Assembly: GCF_007990755.1 (NCBI RefSeq)
Contig: NZ_BJXA01000062.1
Span: forward strand, 1 to 54,964
From: Nocardia ninae NBRC 108245
GTDB lineage: Bacteria; Actinomycetota; Actinomycetes; Mycobacteriales; Mycobacteriaceae
Length of the DNA stretch: 54,964 bases
Direction: 5' to 3'
Shown: piece by piece, positions 18,425 through 30,386 of the stretch
Numbering within the stretch: the first letter of the stretch is position 1
Layout of the letters: every line of letters begins with the position of its first letter
Notes under the pieces: model-generated
Database searches by the model: none
What the model was told of the DNA's origin: nothing
Seen by the model: only the letters and a program-made list of their open reading frames with translations
Translations under genes and position numbers: made by a program

Positions 18425-19038
18425 TGGCTTCGCCGAGCGATTCCGAGGGGGGTGGCGGTCGGGCACGTGACGTGGCCGACCCTGACCATCCCGAGAGGTC
18501 GGCGCCGCACGGCGCCGACCGGCCCCATCCAGACACCGACCCGGGTCGTGGTCGGCGGATCGCCGTCGATGTCGGCAGTGTCCGTATCGGCGTCGCGTCG
18601 AGCGACCCCGACGGTGTCCTCGCCACGCCCGTGGAGACCGTGCCGCGTGCGAAGCCGAACAAGCGCTCGGCCGCGCCCGCGCCCGATATCGCCAGAATTG
18701 CTGAAATTGTGCGGGAGTACGAGGCCGTCGAAGTGATCGTGGGTCTGCCCCGAACATTACGCGGGGAGAAGGGCACTGCCGCTACCATTGCCACCGCATT
18801 CGCCGATCAGTTGCGGGCCGCCGTGTCGCCGGTGCCTATACGACTTTCCGACGAACGTTTGACTACGGTGTCAGCTGCACGTGCATTGCGGGACAGTGGA
18901 GTTCGCGCGCGTGGCCAGCGGCAAGTGATCGATCAGGCGGCGGCCGTCTCGATCCTGCAAGGATGGTTGGACGAACGGAGTGCGGTGTTGAGGTCGGTTG
19001 AAGCGGTGCGGCACGCGTCGTCCGAGGACGACGCATGA
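18424..19038 (+). CDS. ruvX: RuvX/YqgF, putative Holliday junction resolvase / pre-16S rRNA nuclease
   Basis: 204 residues. RNase H-like core begins at [20 protein letters not shown] (about residue 42) with the catalytic Asp in VDVG, then [14 protein letters not shown], the acidic site LSDERLTT, and a final [14 protein letters not shown]. The first 41 residues are an extra low-complexity, charged extension not found in the shortest homologues. The ATG shares a base with the alaS stop, so translation is coupled; it in turn overlaps mltG by 4 nt. In other bacteria YqgF acts in 16S rRNA 5' maturation; recombination roles are also reported. Confidence 0.94.
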   Translation: MASPSDSEGGGGRARDVADPDHPERSAPHGADRPHPDTDPGRGRRIAVDVGSVRIGVASSDPDGVLATPVETVPRAKPNKRSAAPAPDIARIAEIVREYEAVEVIVGLPRTLRGEKGTAATIATAFADQLRAAVSPVPIRLSDERLTTVSAARALRDSGVRARGQRQVIDQAAAVSILQGWLDERSAVLRSVEAVRHASSEDDA

Positions 19039-20561
19039 CGGATCGATGGGCACGGGCCGAGGAACGGTACCGGCAGCGCGAAGCTGACCGGCGTTACCGG
19101 CGTGACGACCGAGCCTGGGGCGGGCAGAACAGCAGAGACACGCGCGGCAAGACGAACCGGGTGGTCGGCCGGGAGCAGGACGACTGGGACGACTACGAGG
19201 ACGACACCACCGTCATCCCGCGCTACACCGACGACATGGAGCCGCCCGAACCCGCGCCACGCCCGCGGGCCGACGCGGAGCGCCCGCCGCGTAAGCGCGT
19301 CGGCCGCCGGGAAGCGGCCCGGCACGAGGACGACGAGCCGGAGGAAGGCAGCCGGCGGTCGCGCAGTGCGCAGCGCGGCAAACGCTCCCGTGCGGCCTCA
19401 CGCAAGGCGCAGGAGCGCAAGCGGCGCAGGCGCACCATGTGGCTGTTCGCCGGTGTCTTCGTGCTGCTGTTCGCCGGTGCCGCGGTGTTCGCGGGCATGA
19501 AGCTGATCGAGAAGCTCGGTCCGCCTGAGGATTTCGCCGGACCGGTCGGCCCGTTGGTCGTGGTGCAGGTGCACGACGGCGACACCTCGCAGCAGATCGC
19601 GGCCAGCATGAAGGAAAAGGGCATCGTCGCCAGCACCGGCGCGTTCATCGAAGCGGCCGTGCGCAATACGAACATGAACTCGGTGCAGCCCGGCTTCTAC
19701 GCGATCCCGAGCCGCAGTCCCGCCGTGCAGGCGGTGTCCGCGTTGACCGGTAAGCAGGCCAGGGTCGGCAACCTCGTCATTCCCGAGGGACGGTTGCTGC
19801 ACGACCAGTTCGAGGTGGGCTCCGGCAGGCGCACCGACGGCATCTACCGCATGATGGCCGAGGCCAGCTGCATCGGCACCGGCACGAACCAGAAGTGCGC
19901 GACCTACGAAGAACTCCAGGCCGCCGGTTCGAGCGTCGACCTCGCCGCGCTCGGCGTGCCCGCCTGGGCCGCGCAAGGCGTGCAGAACTGCCCCGACCGG
20001 ACCAGGCAGCTGGAAGGCCTGATCGCTGCGGGCACATTGGACTTCGACCCGAGCGGCACGCCGGTGGAGATGCTGCGGCAGGTCGTGACGGCCAGCGCCA
20101 AGGCCTATGAATCCACCGGCCTGTTGCAGTCCGGCGGCGAGACCAAGTTGACGCCGTATCAGACGCTGATCGCCGCGTCGCTCGTCGAACGCGAGGCCAA
20201 GCCGCAGGACATGGGCAAGGTCGCGCGGGTGATCGTCAACCGGCTGCGGGTTCCGCAGATGCTGCAGTTCGACTCGACGGTGAACTACGCACTCGACCGC
20301 ACCGAGGTGCAGACCACCGACGCGGACCGCGCGCAGGAAACGCCGTGGAACACCTACGCGATGTCCGGGCTGCCCGCGACGCCGATCGCCGCGCCGTCGC
20401 TGAACGCGTTGCGCGCCATGGAGAATCCGGAACCCGGGCCGTGGTTGTACTTCGTGACGGTCGACAAACAGGGCACCACCCTGTTCACCGACGATTACAC
20501 CCAGCATCAGCGCTACATTCGGCAGGCCCAGGCGAGCGGAATCCTCGACAGTGGTCGCTGA
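19035..20561 (+). CDS. mltG: Endolytic murein transglycosylase MltG
   Basis: 508 residues. About 130 N-terminal residues are cytosolic, disordered and strongly charged ([35 protein letters not shown]), followed by one membrane helix ([20 protein letters not shown]) and the exported YceG domain with LysM-like start ([16 protein letters not shown]). The catalytic Glu sits in [11 protein letters not shown], and [11 protein letters not shown] and [17 protein letters not shown] are family signatures. It cuts nascent glycan strands and so sets chain length. The long charged cytosolic part is typical of actinobacteria and larger than in E. coli. Coupled by ATGA overlap to ruvX and overlapping aroE by 11 nt. 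Confidence 0.96.
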   Translation: MTDRWARAEERYRQREADRRYRRDDRAWGGQNSRDTRGKTNRVVGREQDDWDDYEDDTTVIPRYTDDMEPPEPAPRPRADAERPPRKRVGRREAARHEDDEPEEGSRRSRSAQRGKRSRAASRKAQERKRRRRTMWLFAGVFVLLFAGAAVFAGMKLIEKLGPPEDFAGPVGPLVVVQVHDGDTSQQIAASMKEKGIVASTGAFIEAAVRNTNMNSVQPGFYAIPSRSPAVQAVSALTGKQARVGNLVIPEGRLLHDQFEVGSGRRTDGIYRMMAEASCIGTGTNQKCATYEELQAAGSSVDLAALGVPAWAAQGVQNCPDRTRQLEGLIAAGTLDFDPSGTPVEMLRQVVTASAKAYESTGLLQSGGETKLTPYQTLIAASLVEREAKPQDMGKVARVIVNRLRVPQMLQFDSTVNYALDRTEVQTTDADRAQETPWNTYAMSGLPATPIAAPSLNALRAMENPEPGPWLYFVTVDKQGTTLFTDDYTQHQRYIRQAQASGILDSGR

Positions 20562-21366
20562 ACGCAAAGCGGCGGTGCTGGGTAAGCCCATCGCGCACTC
20601 GCGTTCGCCGCAGTTGCACCTGGCCGCGTACCGCGCGCTCGGGCTCGACTGGAGCTACGAACGCATCGAGTGCACGGCCGAGCAGTTGCCCGGACTGGTC
20701 GACGGGCTCGGGGCCGAATGGGTCGGGCTGTCGGTGACCATGCCCGGCAAAGAGGCGGCGCTGGTCTATGCCGCTGAGCGCACCGAGCGGGCGATGCTGG
20801 TCGGGTCGGCCAACACGCTCGTCCGGCGTGACGGTGGCTGGCTGGCCGACTGCACCGATGTGGACGGTGTGCTCGGTGCGCTGCGCGGGGGTGGGATTGT
20901 CGGTTTGGACGAGGCCGTGGTGCTCGGTGCCGGTGGTACCGCGCGGCCTGCGCTGCTCGCGTTGTCCGAACTCGGTGCGAAGACGGTGACCGTGATCGCG
21001 CGGGATGCCGGTCGGGCAAGCAGCGCTTTGGATCTCGCGGAGCGGCTCGGCATGAATGCGGCGGTGACGGCGTTCGATCCGGACGCGCTCGTCGGACTGT
21101 GTGAGCGGGCGAGCGTGGTGGTGAGCACGATTCCGGCCGAGGCCGCTGCGGTCGTTGCGGAGGCGGTGGCGAAGGCGCCGGTGGTGCTCGACGCGATCTA
21201 CAACCCGTGGCCGACGCCGCTGGCCGAGGCAGTTACGCGGGCTGGACATACGGTGGTCAGCGGGTTGCAGATGCTGTTGAACCAGGCGTATGGGCAGGTC
21301 GAGTTGTTCACTGGGTGTCCGGCTCCGCGCGCGGAAATGGCTGCGGCGCTGGAGAGTCCGGGCTAG
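20551..21366 (+). CDS. aroE: Shikimate dehydrogenase
   Basis: 271 residues. Reduces 3-dehydroshikimate to shikimate with NADPH. Substrate-binding SRSP is in LGKPIAHSRSPQLH, the catalytic Lys in LSVTMPGKEAAL, the Asn in SANTLVRRDGGW, the Asp in DCTDVDG, and the dinucleotide motif is VVLGAGGTARPALLA; the C-terminal mark is GLQMLLNQA. The start is a GTG that overlaps the mltG stop by 11 nt. Last gene of the alaS-ruvX-mltG-aroE cluster; the other aro genes in the window are on the opposite strand. Confidence 0.96.
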   Translation: MVAERKAAVLGKPIAHSRSPQLHLAAYRALGLDWSYERIECTAEQLPGLVDGLGAEWVGLSVTMPGKEAALVYAAERTERAMLVGSANTLVRRDGGWLADCTDVDGVLGALRGGGIVGLDEAVVLGAGGTARPALLALSELGAKTVTVIARDAGRASSALDLAERLGMNAAVTAFDPDALVGLCERASVVVSTIPAEAAAVVAEAVAKAPVVLDAIYNPWPTPLAEAVTRAGHTVVSGLQMLLNQAYGQVELFTGCPAPRAEMAAALESPG

Positions 21367-21374
21367 CTCGCCTC

Positions 21375-21643
21375 GTGTAGGCGTGCGTCGGCTGGAAGTG
21401 GCCGTGGTGCTGGGGTGTTCGGGCTGACCCGGCTGGTGTTGGCGTGTGTCGGCTGGAGGTGCCTTGGCGCTGAGGAATTCGCACTCGTTCTCGGGATCCG
21501 CGCTTGCTATTGGTCCCTAGACAGTGCGGATCCCGAAACATGGTGTGCCTGCTGACTTCAGCGGTTCTAAGCCGCGGCCTGACGCGGCGGATGTGGGTGT
21601 ACGTCGGCTGGAAGTAGCTGCAGTGCTGGTGAGTTCGGCCGCA
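21375..21643 (+). repeat. Three dispersed ~50-bp direct repeats after aroE
   Basis: Copies at about 21375-21426, 21435-21484 and 21591-21643 share GTCGGCTGGAAGTGG-like and GTGCTGG...GTTCGG segments. They flank a 11-bp perfect inverted repeat (21491-21501 / 21526-21536, TCGGGATCCGC). No gene is seen in 21367-22257. Confidence 0.75.
21491..21536. repeat. Inverted repeat TCGGGATCCGC, possible aroE terminator
   Basis: A perfect 11-bp stem with a 24-nt loop. It lies 125 bp past the aroE stop; no T-run follows, so a terminator role is only possible. Confidence 0.55.
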
Positions 21644-21773
21644 CGGGCTGATGGAGGCGTGGCTGCGGGGCGTTGCGGGTGCTGGCGAGGGGGACCTGGA
21701 CCGGCCGGTGTTTGGCGAAATACTCGGTGGTCCGACGCTCCGGTGGCTCCCTCGCCCAATCATGAGCGACGCT

Positions 21774-21900
21774 GCCATCATGTCCCGTTCGGAGGTGGTC
21801 ATCGTGTCGTGGGGGACATCGTGGCGTCGAATTGCGGGTGAGGCCGCCGTCATGCCCCGTTCACGGGTGGTCATTGTGTGGAGGGGGACATGATGGCGCT
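21774..21900. repeat. 72-bp-period hairpin repeat, third locus
   Basis: Two units at 21774 and 21846, exactly 72 bp apart. GCCATCATGTCCCGTTCGG pairs with the downstream GGGGGACATCGTGGC arm, and the second unit ends GGGGGACATGATGGCG. Same family as the arrays at 1425 and 13811. Confidence 0.82.
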
Positions 21901-22244
21901 GAATTGGGCCGTTGCGCTTGGTGCGGGGTGATCGTTCGATGGGGTGCCGTGGGTTCGTGTGGTCCGGGTGGTCGACGTCGGCGACGGTTGCGCTACAGAC
22001 CCGGCGCGGTGGACACGAGATGCCGGTGGGGACGAGATGCTGTTCAGACAGGCCGACCTTGCTCGGTCCCATGGCCTACCTGGGGTGGGAATGGCGCGCA
22101 GCCGGGAGTGCGCGCCCGTGTGCGGCCGACGAGTGTCGGCGTAGTTCTGGTGCTGGAGTCGGGTCAGTCGACGCTGTCGTCGGTAGGAGAACACTTCGTC
22201 AGAAACTGATACCGGTTCTAGTTTGGTTCGGCGACGGGCAGGGT

Positions 22245-22250
22245 TATGGT
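22245..22250 (+). promoter_or_regulatory. -10 box, probable leaderless start of the small membrane protein
   Basis: TATGGT ends 7 nt before the ATG at 22258, supporting that ATG rather than the one at 22246, which lies inside the box. Confidence 0.5.
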
Positions 22251-22257
22251 GGTGCGC

Positions 22258-22716
22258 ATGAATGCTTGGGTGTTGCGGGCCATCGTGCTCGGCGCGCTGG
22301 TCGTTTTCCTGCGTGCCGCGCTCGGGTTCGCGATGGTGAACTGGCCGACCCACGGGGTGTGGATGCGGATGTTCGGCCTGTTTCTGCTCGTCGCGGTCGT
22401 TCTGTACTGGGGATTGCTGGACGGGCGCAAGGACCGGTCGGCCGAGCCCGATCCCGAACGCGGCACCGACCTCACCCTGCTCTGGCTGAAAGCCGCAGTG
22501 GCGGGCGGTGTCGGCAGCGGGCTCGGCGCATGGCTCCTCGACTGGCTGCCCAAGTTCGACCTCGGCGACAACGGCCTCCTCTTCGAACTCACCGCAGGCT
22601 CCGCATTCATCGTCCTGCTCATCTTCATCCCCGCCCTCATCGGCGTCGGCCTCGGCCGCATCCTCGCGGACCGCGCCAACAACAAGCAGCCCACCCCCGC
22701 ACCCACCCCGGTCTGA
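22258..22716 (+). CDS. Small four-helix membrane protein (B-4DMT transporter-like)
   Basis: 152 residues with four predicted membrane helices: VLRAIVLGALVVFLRAALGF, MFGLFLLVAVVLYWGLLDG, LWLKAAVAGGVGSGLGAWLL and AFIVLLIFIPALIGVGLG. The loop after helix 2 is RKDRSAEPDPERGTDLT. A similar gene lies by the aro operon in mycobacteria (Rv2536) and I recall the family being named B-4DMT; the transport role is unproved. Start as ATG 22258 from the placed -10 box. Convergent with aroB across a hairpin. Confidence 0.75.
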   Translation: MNAWVLRAIVLGALVVFLRAALGFAMVNWPTHGVWMRMFGLFLLVAVVLYWGLLDGRKDRSAEPDPERGTDLTLLWLKAAVAGGVGSGLGAWLLDWLPKFDLGDNGLLFELTAGSAFIVLLIFIPALIGVGLGRILADRANNKQPTPAPTPV

Positions 22717-22797
22717 CCCGGCGAGCCCCACTTTCAGCCGACCTCACGGCGGTTTTGTGGCTCGCTGATCACGCTCGAGCAGAGGTTCGAGGCAAAC

Positions 22798-22832
22798 AGA
22801 ACGGCGCACCCCGTGGGAGTGCGCCGTTTCTG
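22798..22832. terminator. Bidirectional hairpin between convergent genes
   Basis: ACGGCGCAC and GTGCGCCGT form a perfect 9-bp stem with short flanking pairs. TTTCTG follows on the plus strand and TCTGTTTG on the minus strand. It sits between the ends of the small membrane protein gene and aroB. Confidence 0.75.
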
Positions 22833-22847
22833 CTGTGCGCGTGCGGG

Positions 22848-25065
<2,218 letters not shown>

Positions 25066-25069
<4 letters not shown>

Positions 25070-26277
25070 GGCGTGCTGGTGTCAGCGGGCGCGTTGTGCG
25101 GGCGGGCGCTGATCCGCTTGACGTAGCTGGTGATGTTCTCCAGGGTCTCGCCGAGCGAGTCGCCGCCGAACTTCTCCAGCGCGGCCTGCGCGACGACCAG
25201 CGCGACCATGGACTCCGCGACGACGCCGGCTGCGGGCACGGCGCACACGTCCGAGCGCTGGTGGATGGCGACGGCTTCCTCGCCGGTGGTCATGTCGACG
25301 GTGGCCAGGGCGCGCGGCACGGTGGAGATCGGCTTCATCGCGGCGCGCACGCGCAGTGCTTCGCCGTTGGTCATGCCGCCCTCCAGGCCGCCGGCCCGGT
25401 TGGTCGAGCGCAGCACGCCGTCGCTGCCGGGCCGCATCTCGTCGTGCGCCTGGCTGCCGCGCCTGCGCGCGGTCTCGAAACCGTCGCCGACCTCGACGCC
25501 CTTGATGGCCTGGATGCCCATGAGTGCGGCGGCGAGCCGCGAATCGAGACGGTTCTCGCCACTGGTGAACGAGCCCAGTCCGACCGGCAGACCCTCGACG
25601 ACCACCTCGACGACGCCACCGAGGGTGTCACCGTCCTTCTTGGCCGCCTCGATCTCGGCGATCATCGCGGCCTCGGCGTCCTTGTCGAACGCGCGCACCG
25701 GGCTCTCGTCGATGGCGGCGAGGTCGGCGGCGGCCGGGATGACACCCGTGGTGTTCTGGGCGGTGCCGATCGAGACGACGTGCGAGATCACCTCGACGCC
25801 GAACGCCTGCCGCAGGAAGTTCCGCGCCACGGTGCCCGCCGCGACGCGCGCCGCGGTTTCCCGGGCACTGGCGCGTTCCAGCACGTTGCGTGCGTCGTCG
25901 AAGTCGTACTTGAGCATGCCGGAGTAGTCGGCGTGGCCGGGGCGTGGCCGGGTGAGCGGGGCATTGCGGGCCAGTTCGGCGAGCTCGTCCGGGTCGACCG
26001 GGTCGGCGGACATGACCGTCGTCCACTTGGGCCACTCGGAGTTGGCGATCTCGATGGCGACCGGTCCGCCCATGGTGCGGCCGTGCCGGACACCGCCGAC
26101 GACGGTCACCTTGTCGGCCTCGAACTTCATCCTGGCGCCGCGGCCGTACCCGAGCCTGCGGCGCGCCAACTGCGCGGAGATCTCGTCGGACGTGACCTCG
26201 ACACCGGCCACCATCCCCTCGAGGATGGTGACGAGAGCGGGACCGTGGGATTCTCCGGCAGTTATCCAGCGCAACAC
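25066..26277 (-). CDS. aroC: Chorismate synthase
   Basis: 403 residues. Makes chorismate from EPSP, with reduced FMN. Starts [15 protein letters not shown], contains [21 protein letters not shown], the signature [15 protein letters not shown], and [11 protein letters not shown] and [11 protein letters not shown]. The GTG at 26277 gives the standard N-terminus ([12 protein letters not shown]); ATG at 26286 would add three residues. First gene of the aroC-aroK-aroB operon, with 4-nt overlaps at both junctions. Confidence 0.97.
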
Positions 26278-26534
26278 GTGCTCCATCTTCCCATGTCGGC
26301 GCGCCCGCTCCGGCACGCGGCCCGCAGTGATGACGGGCACGTTCGGCGCACCCACCGTCCCCGCACCCGGTGAGGCGCTGTCGCATCGGCCCGAACCCCC
26401 GATGCCCGACGCCGCAATCCGCCGACGCCTTGCCCGTCGCCCGACGCACCTTGCGGTACTCGCGGGCGGCCGTCGCCCGGCCGCAATGCGGTTCAGCCCG
26501 GGATTGGCAGAAGCAATGCCTGCCGCTGTCCGCA

Positions 26535-27152
26535 TCATCCGGCACTCGCGGTGGCCAGCGCACACACTGTGGCTATACACATAGCAGGCCCGTGCGGTAC
26601 CGCGATTCGGCCGGGCCTGTTGCACTTGCCCGTGGCGACCAATTCGGCGCGCGGCGGCGCATTCGAAGGGCTCGGTGGAATCCGACTAAGGCGTGTTCGC
26701 GCTCGCTTCCACACCCCGTGCCGGTCATGAGCATCAGGCGCCGATCGACCGGCGGGATCGCGGGTTCGGCGGGAGAAATTGATGGGACCACGAATCCGGC
26801 ACAAGACAACCACGGCAATCCCCGCGCACGCCGTGAGCAACGGCGCGGCCACCGCCGCCTGAACCCACACGTCCCCACCACCGAGCGCCGCCGCCGCACC
26901 CAACCCGACGGCAAGCTTCACATCTCCGGCACCGAACGCCGCGGGTAGCGCCAGATGCACCAGCAGATACGGCACCGCGAGCAGCACGGCACCCAGTAAT
27001 GCGGCTGTGCATTGATCTGTGGACAAGGCATAACCGAACACCGTGACCGCACCCCATCCGGTCAGCGAATTCGGCAATCTCCGCCGCCGAAAATCGATGA
27101 CGCTCAACACAACACACCACGCGAGGAGGGCGGCGAAGGCAACATTCGGCAT
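26535..27152 (-). CDS. Type IV prepilin peptidase (A24 family)
   Basis: 205 residues. A membrane aspartyl protease: the first active Asp is in [15 protein letters not shown] and the second in the GXGD motif [11 protein letters not shown]. About four helices are seen. It lacks the N-terminal methyltransferase domain of full-length PilD, as in Rv2551c of mycobacteria, which also lies between aroE and aroC. After the last core helix there is an unusual insert of about 60 polar residues (about 130-190) before the typical end [16 protein letters not shown]. The start at 27152 matches the family; the frame is open further upstream. The 257-bp gap to aroC has no other feature. Confidence 0.85.
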   Translation of the reverse strand: MPNVAFAALLAWCVVLSVIDFRRRRLPNSLTGWGAVTVFGYALSTDQCTAALLGAVLLAVPYLLVHLALPAAFGAGDVKLAVGLGAAAALGGGDVWVQAAVAAPLLTACAGIAVVVLCRIRGPINFSRRTRDPAGRSAPDAHDRHGVWKRARTRLSRIPPSPSNAPPRAELVATGKCNRPGRIAVPHGPAMCIATVCALATASAG

Positions 27153-27374
27153 GCCGTCCACTCTCGTCCGATCGCGGCGCGTGACAACCCCGCTCGACCC
27201 GAATGTGGATAGCTTTCCGACATGTGGACAACGATCGATCCCCATGCCGCCCGGTTCGTAAAACGGCGAGTACCAACGGCATCCGCGATCGCAAGCATGA
27301 TCTTCCGCACGAGGTCAGCGCACTCGCGGCAGCCCGAGCACGTGTTGTATGCGGGCGATACGGCGTGTCGGCGG

Positions 27375-27380
27375 TAGCTT
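27375..27380 (+). promoter_or_regulatory. -10 box, probable leaderless start of pepQ
   Basis: TAGCTT (TANNNT) ends 6 nt before the ATG at 27387, with no SD sequence in between. Confidence 0.5.
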
Positions 27381-27386
27381 TGAACC

Positions 27387-28514
27387 ATGTGTGCTGATCA
27401 CGTGGGCCAGACGCCCGACTACGCCGCGCGGCGTGGCGCGCTGCGGAGCCTGCTGGTGGAGAACGGAGTCGACGCTCTGCTGGTCACCGATCTGGTGAAC
27501 CTCAGATACCTGACGGGGTTCACCGGATCCAACGCGGCGCTGCTCGTGCACTCCTGGGACATGCGCAATGCTGAAGAGCGCACGGTGATCGGCACCGACG
27601 GCCGCTATCGCACCCAGGTCGCCGAGCAGGTTCCGGATCTCCGCGCCGAGATCGCCAGGGCGACCGCCCGCCGGATCCTCGAGCTGGCCGGGGAGTGGCA
27701 GCTCGGCCGGGTCGGCTACGAGAGCCACATCGTCACCGTCGAGCAACATCGCGGCTTCGTCGAGCAACGCACCGGCCTGGATTTCGTCCCCACACCCGGC
27801 CTGGTCGAGCAGCTGCGCATGGTGAAGGACGCCTACGAGGTGGCCCAGCTCCGGGCGGCCTGCGCGGTGGGCGACGCCGGGCTCGCCACGCTGCTGGAAC
27901 GCGGCCTGCTGCGCCCCGGCCGCACCGAACGACAGGTCGCCAGGGACCTGGAGTGGGCCATGTACGAGCACGGCGCCGACGCGGTGTCGTTCGAGACCAT
28001 CGTCGCGACCGGGGTGAATTCGGCTGTCCCGCATCATCGGCCGACCGAGGCGGTGCTGGCCGCCGGTGATTTCGTCAAACTCGACTTCGGCGCCACGGTC
28101 GGCGGCTACCACTCGGACATGACCCGCACCTTCGTGCTCGGCACCCCCAGCGACTGGCAACGCGAGGTGTATGAGCTGGTCGCAGCCTCGCAGCGGGCCG
28201 GGCGAGAGGCACTGCGACCCGGCGTCAAGGTCGCCGACGTGGACGCGGCGTCGCGCGCGGTGATCGAGGCGGCCGGACACGGCAAGCTGTTCGTGCACGG
28301 CCTCGGGCACGGGGTGGGATTGCAGATCCACGAAGCGCCGGGCATCGCGAAAAACGGAACCGGTACACTTCTTGCTGGCGTGGCGGTGACCGTCGAACCC
28401 GGTGTGTACTTTCCCGGCCGCGGCGGGGTCCGGATCGAGGACACGCTCGTGGTGCGCGAAGGGGGCCCGGAGTTGCTCACCAACACCAGCAAAGATCTGA
28501 CCGTCGTCGATTGA
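27387..28514 (+). CDS. pepQ: M24 family Xaa-Pro aminopeptidase/dipeptidase
   Basis: 375 residues. The N-terminal creatinase-like domain ([20 protein letters not shown]) precedes the pita-bread catalytic domain with the five metal ligands: [17 protein letters not shown] (two Asp), [16 protein letters not shown] (His), [11 protein letters not shown] (Glu) and VRIEDTLVV (Glu). It cleaves the bond before proline in peptides. It comes just before efp in related genomes too (Rv2535c in M. tuberculosis), as here. Confidence 0.95.
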   Translation: MCADHVGQTPDYAARRGALRSLLVENGVDALLVTDLVNLRYLTGFTGSNAALLVHSWDMRNAEERTVIGTDGRYRTQVAEQVPDLRAEIARATARRILELAGEWQLGRVGYESHIVTVEQHRGFVEQRTGLDFVPTPGLVEQLRMVKDAYEVAQLRAACAVGDAGLATLLERGLLRPGRTERQVARDLEWAMYEHGADAVSFETIVATGVNSAVPHHRPTEAVLAAGDFVKLDFGATVGGYHSDMTRTFVLGTPSDWQREVYELVAASQRAGREALRPGVKVADVDAASRAVIEAAGHGKLFVHGLGHGVGLQIHEAPGIAKNGTGTLLAGVAVTVEPGVYFPGRGGVRIEDTLVVREGGPELLTNTSKDLTVVD

Positions 28515-28561
28515 CGTCGGTCGACCACCATGTTGTTTACGAATTAGGAGATCCGAGGACA

Positions 28562-29125
28562 GTGGCGGACACCAGCGACTTCAAGAACGGCCTTGTGCTG
28601 AAGATCGACGGTCAGCTCCAGCAGATCGTCGAATTCCAGCACGTCAAGCCGGGCAAGGGTCCCGCGTTCGTGCGGACCAAGCTGAAGAACGTGCTGTCCG
28701 GCAAGGTCGTCGACAAGACCTTCAACGCGGGCGTCAAGGTGGAGACCGCGACGGTCGACCGCCGCGACATGACCTACCTGTACCACGACGGTTCGGACTT
28801 CGTCTTCATGGACGGCGACACCTTCGACCAGATCTCCATCGCCGAGGCGACCATCGGCCCCGGCGCGCGCTTCCTGCTGGAGAACATGACCGTGCAGGTC
28901 GCCACGCACGAGGGCGCGCCGCTGTACGTCGAGCTCCCGGTCACCGTCGAGCTCGAGGTCCAGCACACCGACATCGGCCTGCAGGGCGACCGCTCCACCG
29001 GCGGCACCAAGCCCGCCACGCTGGAGACCGGCGCCGAGGTTCAGGTCCCGCTGTTCATCAACACCGGCGACAAGCTGCGCATCGACTCGCGTGATGGCAG
29101 CTACCTCGGCCGAGTCAACGCCTGA
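28562..29125 (+). CDS. efp: Elongation factor P
   Basis: 187 residues, exact family length. Relieves ribosome stalling at polyproline. Three beta-barrel domains; the tip loop carries Lys in [14 protein letters not shown], the position modified in some bacteria; signature [15 protein letters not shown] at the end. The GTG at 28562 follows GGAG and GAGGA 6-14 nt upstream and gives the usual [10 protein letters not shown] start; earlier in-frame codons overlap pepQ. Confidence 0.97.
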   Translation: MADTSDFKNGLVLKIDGQLQQIVEFQHVKPGKGPAFVRTKLKNVLSGKVVDKTFNAGVKVETATVDRRDMTYLYHDGSDFVFMDGDTFDQISIAEATIGPGARFLLENMTVQVATHEGAPLYVELPVTVELEVQHTDIGLQGDRSTGGTKPATLETGAEVQVPLFINTGDKLRIDSRDGSYLGRVNA

Positions 29126-29217
29126 TCGCCCCCCGCGGTGGGAGCGTCAGGCCCGGAGGCGGTAGCGAAGCGTAACCACGCAGGGCCCGCTCCGACCGCC
29201 ATAGATACAGCGACTGG

Positions 29218-29223
29218 GATAAT
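29218..29223 (+). promoter_or_regulatory. -10 box, probable leaderless start of nusB
   Basis: GATAAT ends 7 nt before the GTG at 29231 and overlaps the ATG at 29222, which favours the GTG as the start. Confidence 0.45.
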
Positions 29224-29230
29224 GGTGACT

Positions 29231-29737
29231 GTGGCTGAACAGCCGTTAGACAAAAAGTCGTTCAAGAAGCTCGGCACGCGGCACAAAGCCCGCCGCCGGG
29301 CCGTGGATCTGCTCTTCGAGGCAGAGGCACGCGACGTCGACCCGGCCGACCTGCTCGACGAGCGGGTCGAGCTGGCCGCCCGCGACCAGGGGGTCGCGCC
29401 GGTGCACGCCTACACGCACACGCTGGTCGAGGGCGTCGCCGACGACCTCGATCGGGTGGACGGCACCATCGAGTCCTACCTGAAGGACTGGGAGCTGTCC
29501 CGGCTGCCCGCCGTCGACCGCGCCATTCTGCGGATCGCGGTGTGGGAGTTGTTCCACGCCAACGATGTTCCGCCGGTCGTCGCGGTGGACGAGGCGGTGG
29601 AGCTGGCCAAGGAGCTGTCCACCGACGACTCCCCGTCGTTCGTGAACGGCGTGCTCGGCCAGGTCGTGCTGATCGCGCCGCAGGTGCGGGCCGCGGCCGC
29701 CGCCACCCGCGCGCCGCGCCCCGAGGCCGAGGCGTGA
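29231..29737 (+). CDS. nusB: Transcription antitermination factor NusB
   Basis: 168 residues. All-helical NusB fold: [21 protein letters not shown] at the start, [20 protein letters not shown] and the [27 protein letters not shown] signature. With NusE (S10) it binds boxA of rRNA transcripts. The start is uncertain between ATG 29222 and GTG 29231. It overlaps the following gene by 4 nt. Confidence 0.95.
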   Translation: MAEQPLDKKSFKKLGTRHKARRRAVDLLFEAEARDVDPADLLDERVELAARDQGVAPVHAYTHTLVEGVADDLDRVDGTIESYLKDWELSRLPAVDRAILRIAVWELFHANDVPPVVAVDEAVELAKELSTDDSPSFVNGVLGQVVLIAPQVRAAAAATRAPRPEAEA

Positions 29738-29997
29738 AGAAGTACCTGATCCTGGCGATGCGCACACCGCGCTTCGACCCGGCCGTGATCGAGCCGCACA
29801 AGCTCTTCCTGAAGCAGCTGAGCGAGCGCGGTCAGCTGGTGGAGAGCGCCCGCTTCACCGACGGCACCGGTGGGGCATACTTCATTACCGCCGAAAACCT
29901 CGACGCCGCAACGGAACTCGCGTTCGCCGACCCGGTGCACACCACCGGCTCCTCGACCGTGACCGTTCACGAGTGGGAACCCACCACCCCCAACTAA
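29734..29997 (+). CDS. YciI family protein
   Basis: 87 residues with the ferredoxin-like YciI pattern: [13 protein letters not shown], a His near position 22 ([10 protein letters not shown]), [19 protein letters not shown] and FADPVHTTG with the second His. The exact role of YciI proteins is unknown. The GTG overlaps the nusB stop (GTGA), so it is translationally coupled. Last gene before the accessory region; a long palindrome begins 4 bp after its stop. Confidence 0.85.
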   Translation: MKKYLILAMRTPRFDPAVIEPHKLFLKQLSERGQLVESARFTDGTGGAYFITAENLDAATELAFADPVHTTGSSTVTVHEWEPTTPN

Positions 29998-30001
29998 CGC
30001 C

Positions 30002-30074
30002 CAGCCGCACACCTTCTGACTGAGCGCATAGGGGATCGCATTCCCTATGCGGGACATCGGAAAGCGTGCGGCTG
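30002..30074. repeat. 73-bp palindrome of the CAGCCGCACA family
   Basis: Outer arms CAGCCGCACACCTTCTGA and, reverse complemented, CAGCCGCACGCTTTCCGA; the inner stem is GCATAGGG/CCCTATGC. It starts 4 bp past the yciI stop, a likely terminator position. Same family as 6889-6966, including an ATCGCAT near the centre. Confidence 0.88.
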
Positions 30075-30110
30075 TCGCTTTGTGCGCGCTGACCGACGCG
30101 TGACCCTTGC

Positions 30111-30161
30111 GCTCCCGCCGGGGGTGTACGGGACCGGCGGGAGCGGGATGCCGAGGCATCC
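30111..30161. repeat. Two adjacent perfect hairpins
   Basis: GCTCCCGCCGG/CCGGCGGGAGC is an 11-bp stem with a 12-nt loop (30111-30144); GGATGCC/GGCATCC follows at 30146-30161. No T-run. Together with the palindrome upstream these make 29998-30386 a highly structured, gene-free stretch. Confidence 0.65.
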
Positions 30162-30356
30162 GGGCCTGCTGCCGCCGAGTGCTCGGCGACCGGTTCCCAT
30201 CCTGTTTCCTCAACTGCACTCGAGGTCAAGGGGGCCGGATGTGGGCTGGAGCACGCTGCGTCGGCAGGGAAGCCTTGTGCCTGCGCACTTGTGAGCCTGC
30301 CGAGTGTTGGCGCGCACTACTTCCGCTTTCTTTCGCGGCGGGTCGACGGCTGCCTC

Positions 30357-30362
30357 TATCCT
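30357..30362 (+). promoter_or_regulatory. Candidate -10 box of the FKGGTG operon
   Basis: TATCCT lies 24 nt before the ATG at 30387 and leaves room for the GGAGGG ribosome site. Confidence 0.35.
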
Positions 30363-30386
30363 GGGGGGAATAGAGGGGAGGGCCGC

